Part shown: piece by piece, positions 43,431-50,755 of the stretch
Layout: every line of letters begins with the position of its first letter
How positions within the stretch are numbered: the first letter of the stretch is position 1
Source: Gammaproteobacteria bacterium
Lineage (GTDB): Bacteria; Pseudomonadota; Gammaproteobacteria; Burkholderiales; Thiobacillaceae
Reading direction: 5' to 3'
DNA: 64,000 bases
NCBI GenBank assembly: GCA_018820765.1
Contig: JAHJNN010000018.1
Location: 1-64,000 of the forward strand
The notes under the pieces: model-generated
What the model was told of the DNA's origin: nothing
What the model saw: only the letters and a program-made list of their open reading frames with translations
Database searches by the model: none
Program-made: the position numbers and the translations under genes

Positions 43431-43937
43431 TTATTCATCAATCTTCATTCCATTTGAATAAAGTCCAAAACCGTAGATGCCATTCGTATATCCATTGTCT
43501 TCATGCCATGTATCTTCGTCGTCCAGCACCCCGCCACCCTGCCAGCCCCGCGCATCATCGATCAGTCCGAAGATATTTGCAGCTGCGTAGACGACGAGCG
43601 CGAGCAGACCGCCGATGGCCGGGCCGACAGTCAGCGCGATCGCGGCAACTTGCGCCAGGCCGGCGGGCGTAATGTCCGCCAGGCCGAATACCTGGGGAGC
43701 CATCAACCAGGCGAATCCGATGATCGGCGTCAGGAAGGCCAGCAGCAGAGCCAAGGCGGTTTTGCGGTTGCGTTTCCAGTTGAAGTCATGCAGAGCGTAG
43801 CCCAGGCCGAAGCCCACAAAGCCGAAGAAGGCCACGCCTGCAGCGATGCCCTTGTCCATGCCAAAACCAGCACCGGCAAGCATGCCCAGCACCGCGCCTG
43901 CAAGCGGGAACAGAATTCGGCGGGTTTGAGTTTTCAT
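43431..43937 (-). CDS. Membrane protein adjoining traG, candidate entry-exclusion protein
   Basis: 168 aa, ATG 43935-43937 preceded by AAGGAG. Four hydrophobic segments: ILFPLAGAVLGMLAGAGFG, AAGVAFFGFVGFGLGYAL, TALALLLAFLTPIIGFAWLM and IALTVGPAIGGLLALVVYAA. A hydrophilic, Asp/Gly/Tyr-rich tail follows (DTWHEDNGYTNGIYGFGLYS). No family is recognised. In SXT/R391 the exclusion gene eex lies directly after traG, which makes an exclusion function worth testing, although here the gene is on the opposite strand and has its own ribosome site, as expected for a gene expressed in the recipient. Confidence 0.6.
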   Translation of the reverse strand: MKTQTRRILFPLAGAVLGMLAGAGFGMDKGIAAGVAFFGFVGFGLGYALHDFNWKRNRKTALALLLAFLTPIIGFAWLMAPQVFGLADITPAGLAQVAAIALTVGPAIGGLLALVVYAAANIFGLIDDARGWQGGGVLDDEDTWHEDNGYTNGIYGFGLYSNGMKIDE

Positions 43938-44136
43938 ATTTTTCTCCTTTTTCCTGCTCTCCTGCGATGTTACTTAGGAGGACATACCACCCTCCCCATC
44001 GAACGTATCATCTGCTCGCGGATGCGTTGCGGCACGAGTTGTCGTGGCTGCTGATGCCGATGGGCATGATGTCACCTCGAAAGCGAACACAACGTTACTA
44101 CCTTTATTGCGTTTTTGTAATTGCGACGACGTATGG

Positions 44137-45105
44137 CTATGTGTTATCGGTGCCGCCCGCTGGTTTCGCGCGTCTGGCCCTGGGGTGAGCCGAGTCATAT
44201 ACCTTCGCCAAGTGTTGCCAGTCCAAATGCGTATAGATCTGGGTGGTGGTGATGTTGGCGTGGCCAAGCATCTCTTGGACCGCCCGGAGATCACCTGACG
44301 ATTGAAGCATATGACTGGCAAAAGCGTGGCGGAGCATGTGCGGGTGTACCGATTGCCCCAGCCCGGACTGCGAGACCCAGTGATCGAGACGCATCTGTAC
44401 GCTGCGCACCGAAAGGCGTCTCCCCCAGCGACTGAGGAACAATGCGGGAGTATCGTTACCGCCAAGAAGTGCCTGGCGCCAGCTCAACCAGGTCTTGATC
44501 GCTTTGCACGCTTGCCTGCCTACCGGCACCAGGCGCGTTTTGCTTCCCTTGCCGGTAACCCGTGCCTCTCCTGCTTTCAGATCAATATCGATGAAATCCA
44601 TGCCCGTCAGCTCGGACACTCGCAAGCCTGAGGAATAAAGCAGTTCGAACATTGCGTGGTCACGTGCCAGCAAGACATTCGAGTCAATATCCTGTTCCTT
44701 CTTGCCATCGAGGAGCTGGGCGCAACTATCGGGTGAAAGCGTCTTGGGAAGGGCCCGCTTTACCTTCGGGCCTTTTTGCCCGACACACGGGTTGTTCAGG
44801 TACCCGAATCTCTGGATGGCGTATGAATAGAATCCTCGCCAGCTTGATATATGTCTTGCCACGCTCGCCGGCGACAGGCTTTTCTTCCTGAGCTTGACGA
44901 TCGCGTCCCGCACATCGGATGCCACTGCTTCAGCCAGTGCTTTCCCGCATTCTTCAGTCGCCTGGAGCAAAAAAAGAAGGTCCCGCTGGTAACTTTCAAG
45001 CGTGTTCGGAGAAAGCCGCCTCTCGGCTGCGAGGTGTTGCAGGTATGCCGCAACATGCTGCCGGGAAAGCGTCGTGGCTTCCTTATTGTCCGTGTCGGAC
45101 ATCAT
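44137..45105 (-). CDS. Tyrosine recombinase, XerD-like
   Basis: 322 aa. The N-terminal SAM-like core-binding domain (AAYLQHLAAERRLSPNTLES) is followed by a catalytic domain with all key residues: Arg in YSSGLRVSELTGMDF (about residue 161), HPHMLRHAFASHMLQSSGDL (HxxR, about 255-275), His in LGHANITTTQIYTH and the Tyr nucleophile in the same block (about 290). The ATG at 45103-45105 is used; a TTG directly before it and an ATG directly after are alternatives. Size and motifs resemble XerC/D-type resolvases rather than large phage-type integrases, so resolution of multimers or cassette exchange is as likely as ICE integration. A dif-like inverted repeat lies upstream at 45290-45315. Confidence 0.88.
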   Translation of the reverse strand: MMSDTDNKEATTLSRQHVAAYLQHLAAERRLSPNTLESYQRDLLFLLQATEECGKALAEAVASDVRDAIVKLRKKSLSPASVARHISSWRGFYSYAIQRFGYLNNPCVGQKGPKVKRALPKTLSPDSCAQLLDGKKEQDIDSNVLLARDHAMFELLYSSGLRVSELTGMDFIDIDLKAGEARVTGKGSKTRLVPVGRQACKAIKTWLSWRQALLGGNDTPALFLSRWGRRLSVRSVQMRLDHWVSQSGLGQSVHPHMLRHAFASHMLQSSGDLRAVQEMLGHANITTTQIYTHLDWQHLAKVYDSAHPRARRAKPAGGTDNT

Positions 45106-45131
45106 CAAGTCTCATGGTCTCAGTTTCTCAA

Positions 45132-45156
45132 CCGGGCGGAGATCATCCCCGCCCGG
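45132..45156. repeat. GC-rich inverted repeat upstream of the recombinase gene
   Basis: CCGGGCGG (45132-45139) pairs with CCGCCCGG (45149-45156) across 9 nt. No T-run follows on the minus strand, so a terminator for the upstream coiled-coil gene is possible but weak. An operator for the recombinase gene is the other option. Confidence 0.45.
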
Positions 45157-45289
45157 GTACTACCGCTTCCAGACCGCTATCATGAAGATCGCTAATCCGT
45201 ACCAGCGGCCTACATACATAGCAAATAACTCTTTCCTACACCAGAGGTGCAATGGAGATGTATTGCATCAGTGCATAGTATTCGCTTTA

Positions 45290-45315
45290 CATATGCTATT
45301 CGCAGATAGCATATG
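45290..45315. repeat. Dif-like inverted repeat: 10-bp arms around a 6-bp centre
   Basis: CATATGCTAT (45290-45299), centre TCGCAG, ATAGCATATG (45306-45315): the arms are perfect complements. This is the geometry of core sites used by Xer-type tyrosine recombinases (two 10-11 bp arms, 6-8 bp centre), and it lies about 185 bp from such a gene. A related partial block (GCATAGTATTCGC) lies just to the left at 45273-45285. No T-run follows, so it is unlikely to be a terminator. Confidence 0.5.
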
Positions 45316-45321
45316 CGGGCA

Positions 45322-46365
45322 CTATTTCGACCGCTCCAGCATTGCAGCCGTCATGCAGGTCACGGCATGCTTGACCAAACTCTCTTGCCGGGCAAGCAGC
45401 TCTGCCCTACTTTCATCGAAACCGCTTCGCAACGCTGTGGCGGCGACCGGTGCGGTGCTTCCATCTTTCAGCATCGCGTTTCTAACGCGCATTTCGGCTC
45501 CATCAATAGCGGCTCGCTGCATGTCGCGAACATCCGACATGAAATCAAAGGCCCAGTCCGCGCCGCTTGGTTTTGTGCGGGCAACCTTAAGGAGTTCGTA
45601 GTTAACTCCGTCCCCCATATGGCACAGCAGCAGGATCGCATCTGTCATCTGCATATCCGGAAACGCTGCCTTGATGGCGGCATGGGCTGCTTTGTATCTG
45701 GCCTCCTCTTCCGCCTTCACGCGTTTTGCTGTTCGATTGACCCGATCCTTGGCGTCGCCGGCGGCCTCTCCCAGCCTGTTCAGGACAGACAGCGCACTTT
45801 TAAGCACGCTGGTTTCCGAGGTGTTTAGCAAGGCGTGCTGTTCTTCGCCGTAGGTACTCAGCACGCTCTTGATGGCCGTGCCCGCTGCCTTGGTCTGCCT
45901 GGACAGGCTAACCATCGCTGCGGCCTTATTGAGCGCGCTGTATGAATCGGTCAGAGACTGTTGCTCACCGCTCCGCCAGTCTTTCCGGGTGGTGAACCAC
46001 TCTACCAGCCTGGCAACGCGATCGGCATGGGAGGGTATCTCTTCCTCGGTGGCCGTGCTGGCAGTTTTTGGCTTCAGGGAGACATCTCGTTCACGCTTTT
46101 TCAGGTTGTCTTTGAGCAGGTTGGTTTCTGCAACCAGTGCGTCCAACTCGTTCCAACGCGTATCGAGTTGATGCTGTTCTTGGGCAAGCTTTTCTGCCCA
46201 GTTGGACAGCCGTGTGGTTTCAGGCTCACCTTGCCGTGAGCCGGAGAGCAGCGCCTTGACCTCCTGCTCCTGATTGGGGTCGAGCCAGATTGTGATCTGG
46301 CGCATGCCAGCATCCCGCATACTTCTTTTGAATGCAGCCTGTCTTTCCCTGTTGGTTGCAGCCAT
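45322..46365 (-). CDS. Coiled-coil protein with possible N-terminal ribbon-helix-helix, divergent from umuDC
   Basis: 347 aa from ATG 46363-46365 (MAATNRERQAAFKRSMRDAG). The N-terminal GMRQITIWLDPNQEQEVKAL could be a ribbon-helix-helix type DNA-binding unit (strand then helix). The rest is mostly helical: EQHQLDTRWNELDALVAETN, then a long Ala/Lys/Glu-rich segment. There is no signal peptide or membrane helix. No family is recognised; KfrA-like plasmid regulators have comparable architecture but not clear similarity. The gene faces away from umuD, with a small palindrome between them that it may bind. Confidence 0.55.
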   Translation of the reverse strand: MAATNRERQAAFKRSMRDAGMRQITIWLDPNQEQEVKALLSGSRQGEPETTRLSNWAEKLAQEQHQLDTRWNELDALVAETNLLKDNLKKRERDVSLKPKTASTATEEEIPSHADRVARLVEWFTTRKDWRSGEQQSLTDSYSALNKAAAMVSLSRQTKAAGTAIKSVLSTYGEEQHALLNTSETSVLKSALSVLNRLGEAAGDAKDRVNRTAKRVKAEEEARYKAAHAAIKAAFPDMQMTDAILLLCHMGDGVNYELLKVARTKPSGADWAFDFMSDVRDMQRAAIDGAEMRVRNAMLKDGSTAPVAATALRSGFDESRAELLARQESLVKHAVTCMTAAMLERSK

Positions 46366-46388
46366 GGAATTGACCCGTTGTTCTTCGT

Positions 46389-46402
46389 TACTGGTAACAG
46401 TA
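46389..46402. promoter_or_regulatory. TACTG-N4-CAGTA palindrome between divergent genes
   Basis: TACTGGTAACAGTA is symmetric in its outer five bases on each side. It lies 23 nt upstream of the coiled-coil gene and 88 nt upstream of umuD. The spacing (CTG-N4-CAG) is not that of the usual proteobacterial LexA box (CTG-N10-CAG), so it may be an operator for another regulator. Confidence 0.35.
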
Positions 46403-46490
46403 TAAGCCCAATATTTTGCTTTGGGCAGTCGACCCACCAGATGTCGTCGTGCTATCTTGATTTCCGTTACATTTTTCAAGATTGAATGAA

Positions 46491-47042
46491 ATGCCATCTT
46501 CATACGGCGGGAGCCGCCCAAACTCAGGCCGAAAAAGCAAGGAGCCGACAAAGGTGGTCCGGCTGCCAATATCTGTCATCGAGCGTCTCAAAGGCCGACC
46601 GCCTTCCCTGGGAGACGACGTGATCGAAATTTTGCCGGCAGCGGTTCATCTTTCGGCATTGGAACGCCCTCTGTATCTCTCCAGGGTGGCGGCTGGGTTT
46701 CCCTCGCCGGCGGACGATCATGTCGAAAAGCGCCTTGACCTCAACGAACATCTCGTCAAGCACAAGGAGGCTACGTTCTTCGTGCGCGTGAAGGGTGACT
46801 CGATGATTGGTGCCGGCATTTTCGATAACGACATCTTGGTGGTGGACAAGTCATTGAATCCGGAAGTTGGCCGCGTCGTGATCGCGGTGGTCAACGGCGA
46901 ACTGACGGTGAAACGCCTGATGCGTAACGACGGCAAAGTCTGGCTGGTCGCGGAAAACCCAGCCTATGCACCGATCGAGATGAAAGATGGCATGGAGTTC
47001 ATCATCTGGGGAGTCGTCACCAATGCCATCCATGCGCTCTGA
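46491..47042 (+). CDS. umuD: UmuD-like S24 peptidase, subunit of DNA polymerase V
   Basis: 183 aa from ATG 46491. The self-cleavage site is in SRVAAGFPSPADDHVEKRLD (Ala-Gly). The catalytic Ser is in VKGDSMIGAGIFDNDILVVD and the Lys in VVIAVVNGELTVKRL, as in LexA/UmuD. About 40 residues longer than E. coli UmuD at the N-terminus, with a basic lead (SRPNSGRKSKEPTKVVRLP) that could bind DNA. It overlaps umuC by 11 nt. Element-borne umuDC homologues (such as rumAB on SXT/R391) give SOS mutagenesis after transfer. Confidence 0.92.
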   Translation: MPSSYGGSRPNSGRKSKEPTKVVRLPISVIERLKGRPPSLGDDVIEILPAAVHLSALERPLYLSRVAAGFPSPADDHVEKRLDLNEHLVKHKEATFFVRVKGDSMIGAGIFDNDILVVDKSLNPEVGRVVIAVVNGELTVKRLMRNDGKVWLVAENPAYAPIEMKDGMEFIIWGVVTNAIHAL

Positions 47043-48306
47043 TCGGGTCTTTGCACTGGTTGATGGCAACAACTTCTACGTCTCGTGTGAGCGGGCTTTC
47101 AATCCCAGGCTGGAAGGCAGGCCTGTCATTGTGTTGTCGAACAATGATGGCTGCGCCGTGGCACGCAGCCAGGAAGCCAAGGATATGGGCATCGTCATGG
47201 GCGAGCCGTGGTTCAGGCTACGTCACTTGGAGCGTCGCGGTCTGATCGCACTCTCGTCGAATTACGCGCTGTACGCAGACATGAGCGCGCGGATGATGAG
47301 CGTGATTGGCCAGTTCTGCCCCCGTCAGGAGGTATACTCGATCGACGAATCGTTCCTGGAGTTTGAGGGGTTCGCGCGATGGAATCTCACCGAGCATTGC
47401 CGGGATATTCGGGACCGTGTCAGGAAATGGGTCGGCATTCCGGTTTGCGTCGGCCTCGGCGCCACCAAGACGCTGGCCAAGCTGGCCAATCGGATCGCCA
47501 AGAAAGCCCCGGAAATGGGCGGCGTGTGCAACCTGTCGGGCATGAGCGAAGCCGGGCTTTTCGAATATCTCGGCCGCGTGGACGTGCGTGATGTCTGGGG
47601 CATCGGGTCGCGCCTCACGGAGAAGCTGGCCAGCATGCGCATCCTCACCGCTGCCGACCTGGCGCGCGCCAATCCCGATCTGATAAGGATGCGTTTCGGC
47701 GTGCAGGTCGAGCGGACAGTGCGTGAGTTGAACGGCCTGCCCTGCTTCGATTTGGAAACCGAGCCCCCACCAAAGCAGCAAATTGTCTCGTCGCGGAGCT
47801 TCGGTCGGTTGGTCGAAGACAAGCGATCCTTGGCCGATGCGCTGCATACCTACGTTGCGCGAGCCGGCGAGAAACTGCGGCGGCAGGACTCGGTCTGCTC
47901 GACCGTGGGAGTGTTTCTGATGACCAACCGGTTCATGCCTGACGAACCGCAGTATCACCCCATGGCGAGCATCTCGCTCCCCTTCCCTGCTCAAGACGGC
48001 TTCACCCTGGCCAAGGCGGCGCAGAGAGGTCTGGACGCCGTATACAAGCCTGAATTCCGGTACCAAAAAGCCGGCGTGATGCTGATGGGGTTGGCCCCGG
48101 CCGCGCAGCGCCAGGAAAGCCTGTTTGGGGACGCGCCGAGCGGACGTCAGGATTTGTCAAAGCTGCTCGATGGCATAAATGACCGGATGGGGCGTGATTC
48201 TGTTCGCCTGGCGGTGGCGAATCAATCCAGGCCTTGGGCAATGAAACGAGGGAATGTCTCGCCAGCGTATACCAGCTCATGGAAGCAGGTGGCGATCGTC
48301 CGGTGA
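47032..48306 (+). CDS. umuC: UmuC-like Y-family DNA polymerase V catalytic subunit
   Basis: 424 aa, start ATG 47032 inside the umuD 3' end. Y-family motifs are FALVDGNNFYVSCERAFNPR (metal-binding Asp), YSIDESFLEFEGF (SIDE motif), and VCVGLGATKTLAKLANRIAK. The finger/little-finger region includes DVWGIGSRLTEKLASM (helix-hairpin-helix). The length is normal for UmuC. It performs error-prone synthesis past lesions with UmuD' and RecA. Confidence 0.94.
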   Translation: MRSDRVFALVDGNNFYVSCERAFNPRLEGRPVIVLSNNDGCAVARSQEAKDMGIVMGEPWFRLRHLERRGLIALSSNYALYADMSARMMSVIGQFCPRQEVYSIDESFLEFEGFARWNLTEHCRDIRDRVRKWVGIPVCVGLGATKTLAKLANRIAKKAPEMGGVCNLSGMSEAGLFEYLGRVDVRDVWGIGSRLTEKLASMRILTAADLARANPDLIRMRFGVQVERTVRELNGLPCFDLETEPPPKQQIVSSRSFGRLVEDKRSLADALHTYVARAGEKLRRQDSVCSTVGVFLMTNRFMPDEPQYHPMASISLPFPAQDGFTLAKAAQRGLDAVYKPEFRYQKAGVMLMGLAPAAQRQESLFGDAPSGRQDLSKLLDGINDRMGRDSVRLAVANQSRPWAMKRGNVSPAYTSSWKQVAIVR

Positions 48307-48309
48307 CCT

Positions 48310-48978
48310 CTACTCGGTCGTCGCAAGGGGCTCGATCAAATCGGCGCCTTCCTCGGCTGAACGGCTGACGCGCTTGCTTACCGGCCAAGCCTGCATCGCT
48401 TTGGCCCGGAAGGGTTTCACAAGTTCGAAGGCATCCGCCGGTGGAGCGGACAACCAAGCCTCGTACTGCTCGGGAGCAATGATCACCGGCATCCGGTCGT
48501 GAACTGGCACCATGATTTCGTTCGCCTCTGTCGTGATGAGGCAGCACGTCCGAAAAATGTCGCCGTTAGGCGCACGCCATGACTCCCAAATGGCACCGAG
48601 CGCGAAGACCTCGCCAGCGCGCATACCGAAATAGTACGGCTGTTTGCTGCGGCCTTCGGTTTTCCATTCATAGAAGCCATCGGCGGGCACGAGACAGCGC
48701 CGGCGCTTGAAGGCGTCGCGGAAAGAAGGCTTGTCGGCCACAGTTTCGCCTCTGGCGTTGCTCAGGCGAGCACCAATGGCTCGATCCTTGGCCCAATGTG
48801 GAACCAGCCCCCAGCGCAGCTGGTGTAGCACACGCTTGCCTTCCGGTGATTGGCGTATAACCGGGATGTCAGTGCCGGGCGAAATGTTGTAGCGAGCAGG
48901 GAAATCCTCGGACTCGTTAAGACCGAACCTAGCAACCAGCTCGCTGGCGGGAGTCTTGAGCGCGTAACGTCCACACAT
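48310..48978 (-). CDS. SRAP-domain protein (YedK/HMCES), shields abasic sites
   Basis: 222 aa. The start must be ATG 48976-48978 because the catalytic Cys has to be residue 2 (MCGRYALKTP) after Met removal; it forms a covalent link to abasic sites in single-stranded DNA. Other active-site blocks are RYNISPGTDIPVIR (Asn), RCLVPADGFYEWKTEG (Glu) and VPVHDRMPVIIAPEQYEAWL (His). It is convergent with umuC, 3 nt apart at the stops. Single-stranded DNA entering by conjugation would be a natural target. Confidence 0.93.
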   Translation of the reverse strand: MCGRYALKTPASELVARFGLNESEDFPARYNISPGTDIPVIRQSPEGKRVLHQLRWGLVPHWAKDRAIGARLSNARGETVADKPSFRDAFKRRRCLVPADGFYEWKTEGRSKQPYYFGMRAGEVFALGAIWESWRAPNGDIFRTCCLITTEANEIMVPVHDRMPVIIAPEQYEAWLSAPPADAFELVKPFRAKAMQAWPVSKRVSRSAEEGADLIEPLATTE

Positions 48979-49314
48979 GCAGCAAACCTCAGTGAGGGGC
49001 TCGTACACCTGCCCGTCCAGTATTCTATCCACACAATTGTTGGCGAATGACCGCATTGTGGAAATTGGCTGAATTCACACTCTCAGCCAAGCGGAAGATC
49101 AGGCTGGGGATCCCGACCGTCTCTTGCTCGAACATAGCCGCCGTCGCTGAGCATTTCGCCATGCGGCCGCCTAAGGCCGGATAGCGGCCGTTAAGTGTCT
49201 ATGAATTTGGGGATAATTCATTCCGCGAGATTTTCACTGAGGCAGCGCAAGTCCAGTAAATCTTCAACATAGGCAACACGTACCAGTCGTCATCAAACAT
49301 CAACTTGGCCTCGA
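48979..49314. other. Intergenic region between the SOS genes and the defence island
   Basis: 336 nt with no supported gene. It contains the promoter region of the SRAP gene and a hairpin-forming repeat, CGGCCGC (49164-49170) with GCGGCCG (49184-49190), nested around AAGGCCGG. Such GC-rich hairpins in an otherwise plain stretch look like a remnant of a repetitive intergenic element. No LexA box was found. Confidence 0.4.
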
Positions 49315-50745
49315 TCACTCATTGCGCCCGAACCGGGAAAGCAATCCACAGTCGTTAGGACGTTCAAATCCCGAACTGCCTTCTACGTATCCCGTAACCA
49401 GCCGTCCGACAGCCGAAACGACATCTTCGTCGGCACTGATGAATCCGAGGGGAAGGCTGACGGGGTAAGAATCAGGCAAGGAGACGTGATAAATGACAAC
49501 CACAAACTCGCCTTCGAAGTGCATCACCTCGACATTCCCGCCAAGGAAGCCCTCAATCAGCCCATGAACCTTGTCGGTGTAAGGGTCAAACTCCCATTTC
49601 CACTGGCGGGCAGTCTTCTGGTCGTCAGGACCTGAGACAGGCAAATAGATGGTCGGCGAATAGAGCTTCTTCTCCTTCGTGTTTGCCATGCTGATAAGCT
49701 CGCTGACTCTCACCTGGAGATTGCTGCTCTTGCCCCAATACGGGTCGCTGGGCGCGATCCACAGGAAAGGGGTTTGCCCCACATCCGACTTGCTTTCTCT
49801 CCTCGCCTTGATGATGGGAGCCAAGTGTTTCTGGAGCAATTCCCAATTTGCCGTCGAATAGATCGGTCCAAGAAATGTAGTTCTCTTCTTCTGACTATTG
49901 GCTTCCAGCTTCGCAAGATCTTCGAAGAATTGCAGACTGACAGAACTGCCCTTGGAGTCGAAGAGCTTCAACGTCTCGCCGTCCCCAATATCGAGCATCG
50001 CTTTCACAATCTCGCCAAAATTGCCGGGTCTTGCCAAGCGGTCAAGCTCCAGTGAGATTCGCTCATGCACGTAGTCTGAGCTTTTCAGCTTCACGAAATC
50101 TTCCCGCTCGACGCTTCTGCCATCCGCATCGACCTTGAACTGAACCAGCAGTCTGACGGGCATCTGCTTAATCTTGTTCACCGAATTCACGGTGTAGACA
50201 GTCGGCGAATCCTTTTCATCCTGAGTCAGCGACCTGGAAAGAAATCCCTTCTGCAAAATTTCATGGAACTGACGCTGGAAATGCTTTTCCACCTGCGTCT
50301 CGCTACAAGATGCGATTTCGTCGTCGACCTTGATTGAAAGACCCGCTTTCCATTTTTCCGACGAGTTGTCTTTCCCAAGGCATGAGAAAGTTGCGAGGTC
50401 GAACGACAAGCAAGCTGTGCTGTCTCGAAGCAGCGACAAACGCGGAACCTCACCGAGTTCCGTGAAGTAACCGCTGGATTTCTCCGTAAGCGTCAGTCGA
50501 CCATTTTCAGATAACGTCAGTTCGCCGCGTTCGACGAGATCATCAATAGCTTCTTGAGCCTCCTTGCGTGTAAAGCCGAAGAAGGTCGCAACCTGCGACA
50601 TTGACATCGGCGCCAAGTGGATCAGGCGAAGAACGAATTCCCGAACAAAAGGCAGCCCCTTTTGGGTGATGTACGAGAAGTTGATGTTGAAACGTTGCGC
50701 AGGCAACAGAAAGTCAATCTCGTGATAAATCGTTGTGCTTTCCAA
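49315..50745 (-). CDS. Winged-helix protein paired with the NERD-kinase-helicase gene
   Basis: 476 aa, TTG start at 50743-50745; AAGGGG, which begins inside the stop of the upstream gene, is its ribosome site. Residues about 30-95 look like a winged-helix domain (PFVREFVLRLIHLAPMSMSQ, VATFFGFTRKEAQEAIDDLV, ERGELTLSENGRLTLTEKSS). The rest is a mixed alpha/beta region without recognised motifs (for example SKSDVGQTPFLWIAPSDPYW). No signal peptide or membrane helix. It is only 10 nt from the large helicase gene, so the pair is surely one operon. A DNA- or RNA-sensing partner is a reasonable guess; no function can be stated. Confidence 0.65.
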   Translation of the reverse strand: MESTTIYHEIDFLLPAQRFNINFSYITQKGLPFVREFVLRLIHLAPMSMSQVATFFGFTRKEAQEAIDDLVERGELTLSENGRLTLTEKSSGYFTELGEVPRLSLLRDSTACLSFDLATFSCLGKDNSSEKWKAGLSIKVDDEIASCSETQVEKHFQRQFHEILQKGFLSRSLTQDEKDSPTVYTVNSVNKIKQMPVRLLVQFKVDADGRSVEREDFVKLKSSDYVHERISLELDRLARPGNFGEIVKAMLDIGDGETLKLFDSKGSSVSLQFFEDLAKLEANSQKKRTTFLGPIYSTANWELLQKHLAPIIKARRESKSDVGQTPFLWIAPSDPYWGKSSNLQVRVSELISMANTKEKKLYSPTIYLPVSGPDDQKTARQWKWEFDPYTDKVHGLIEGFLGGNVEVMHFEGEFVVVIYHVSLPDSYPVSLPLGFISADEDVVSAVGRLVTGYVEGSSGFERPNDCGLLSRFGRNE

Positions 50746-50755
50746 TGTCGTCCCC

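Noticed and set aside
44137-45105. Naming the tyrosine recombinase as the ICE integrase
   Set aside because: It is of XerC/D size and type, and no att duplication is visible; the actual integrase may lie outside the window.
46389-46402. LexA box upstream of umuD
   Set aside because: The palindrome has CTG-N4-CAG spacing instead of CTG-N10-CAG, so it is not a standard LexA site.
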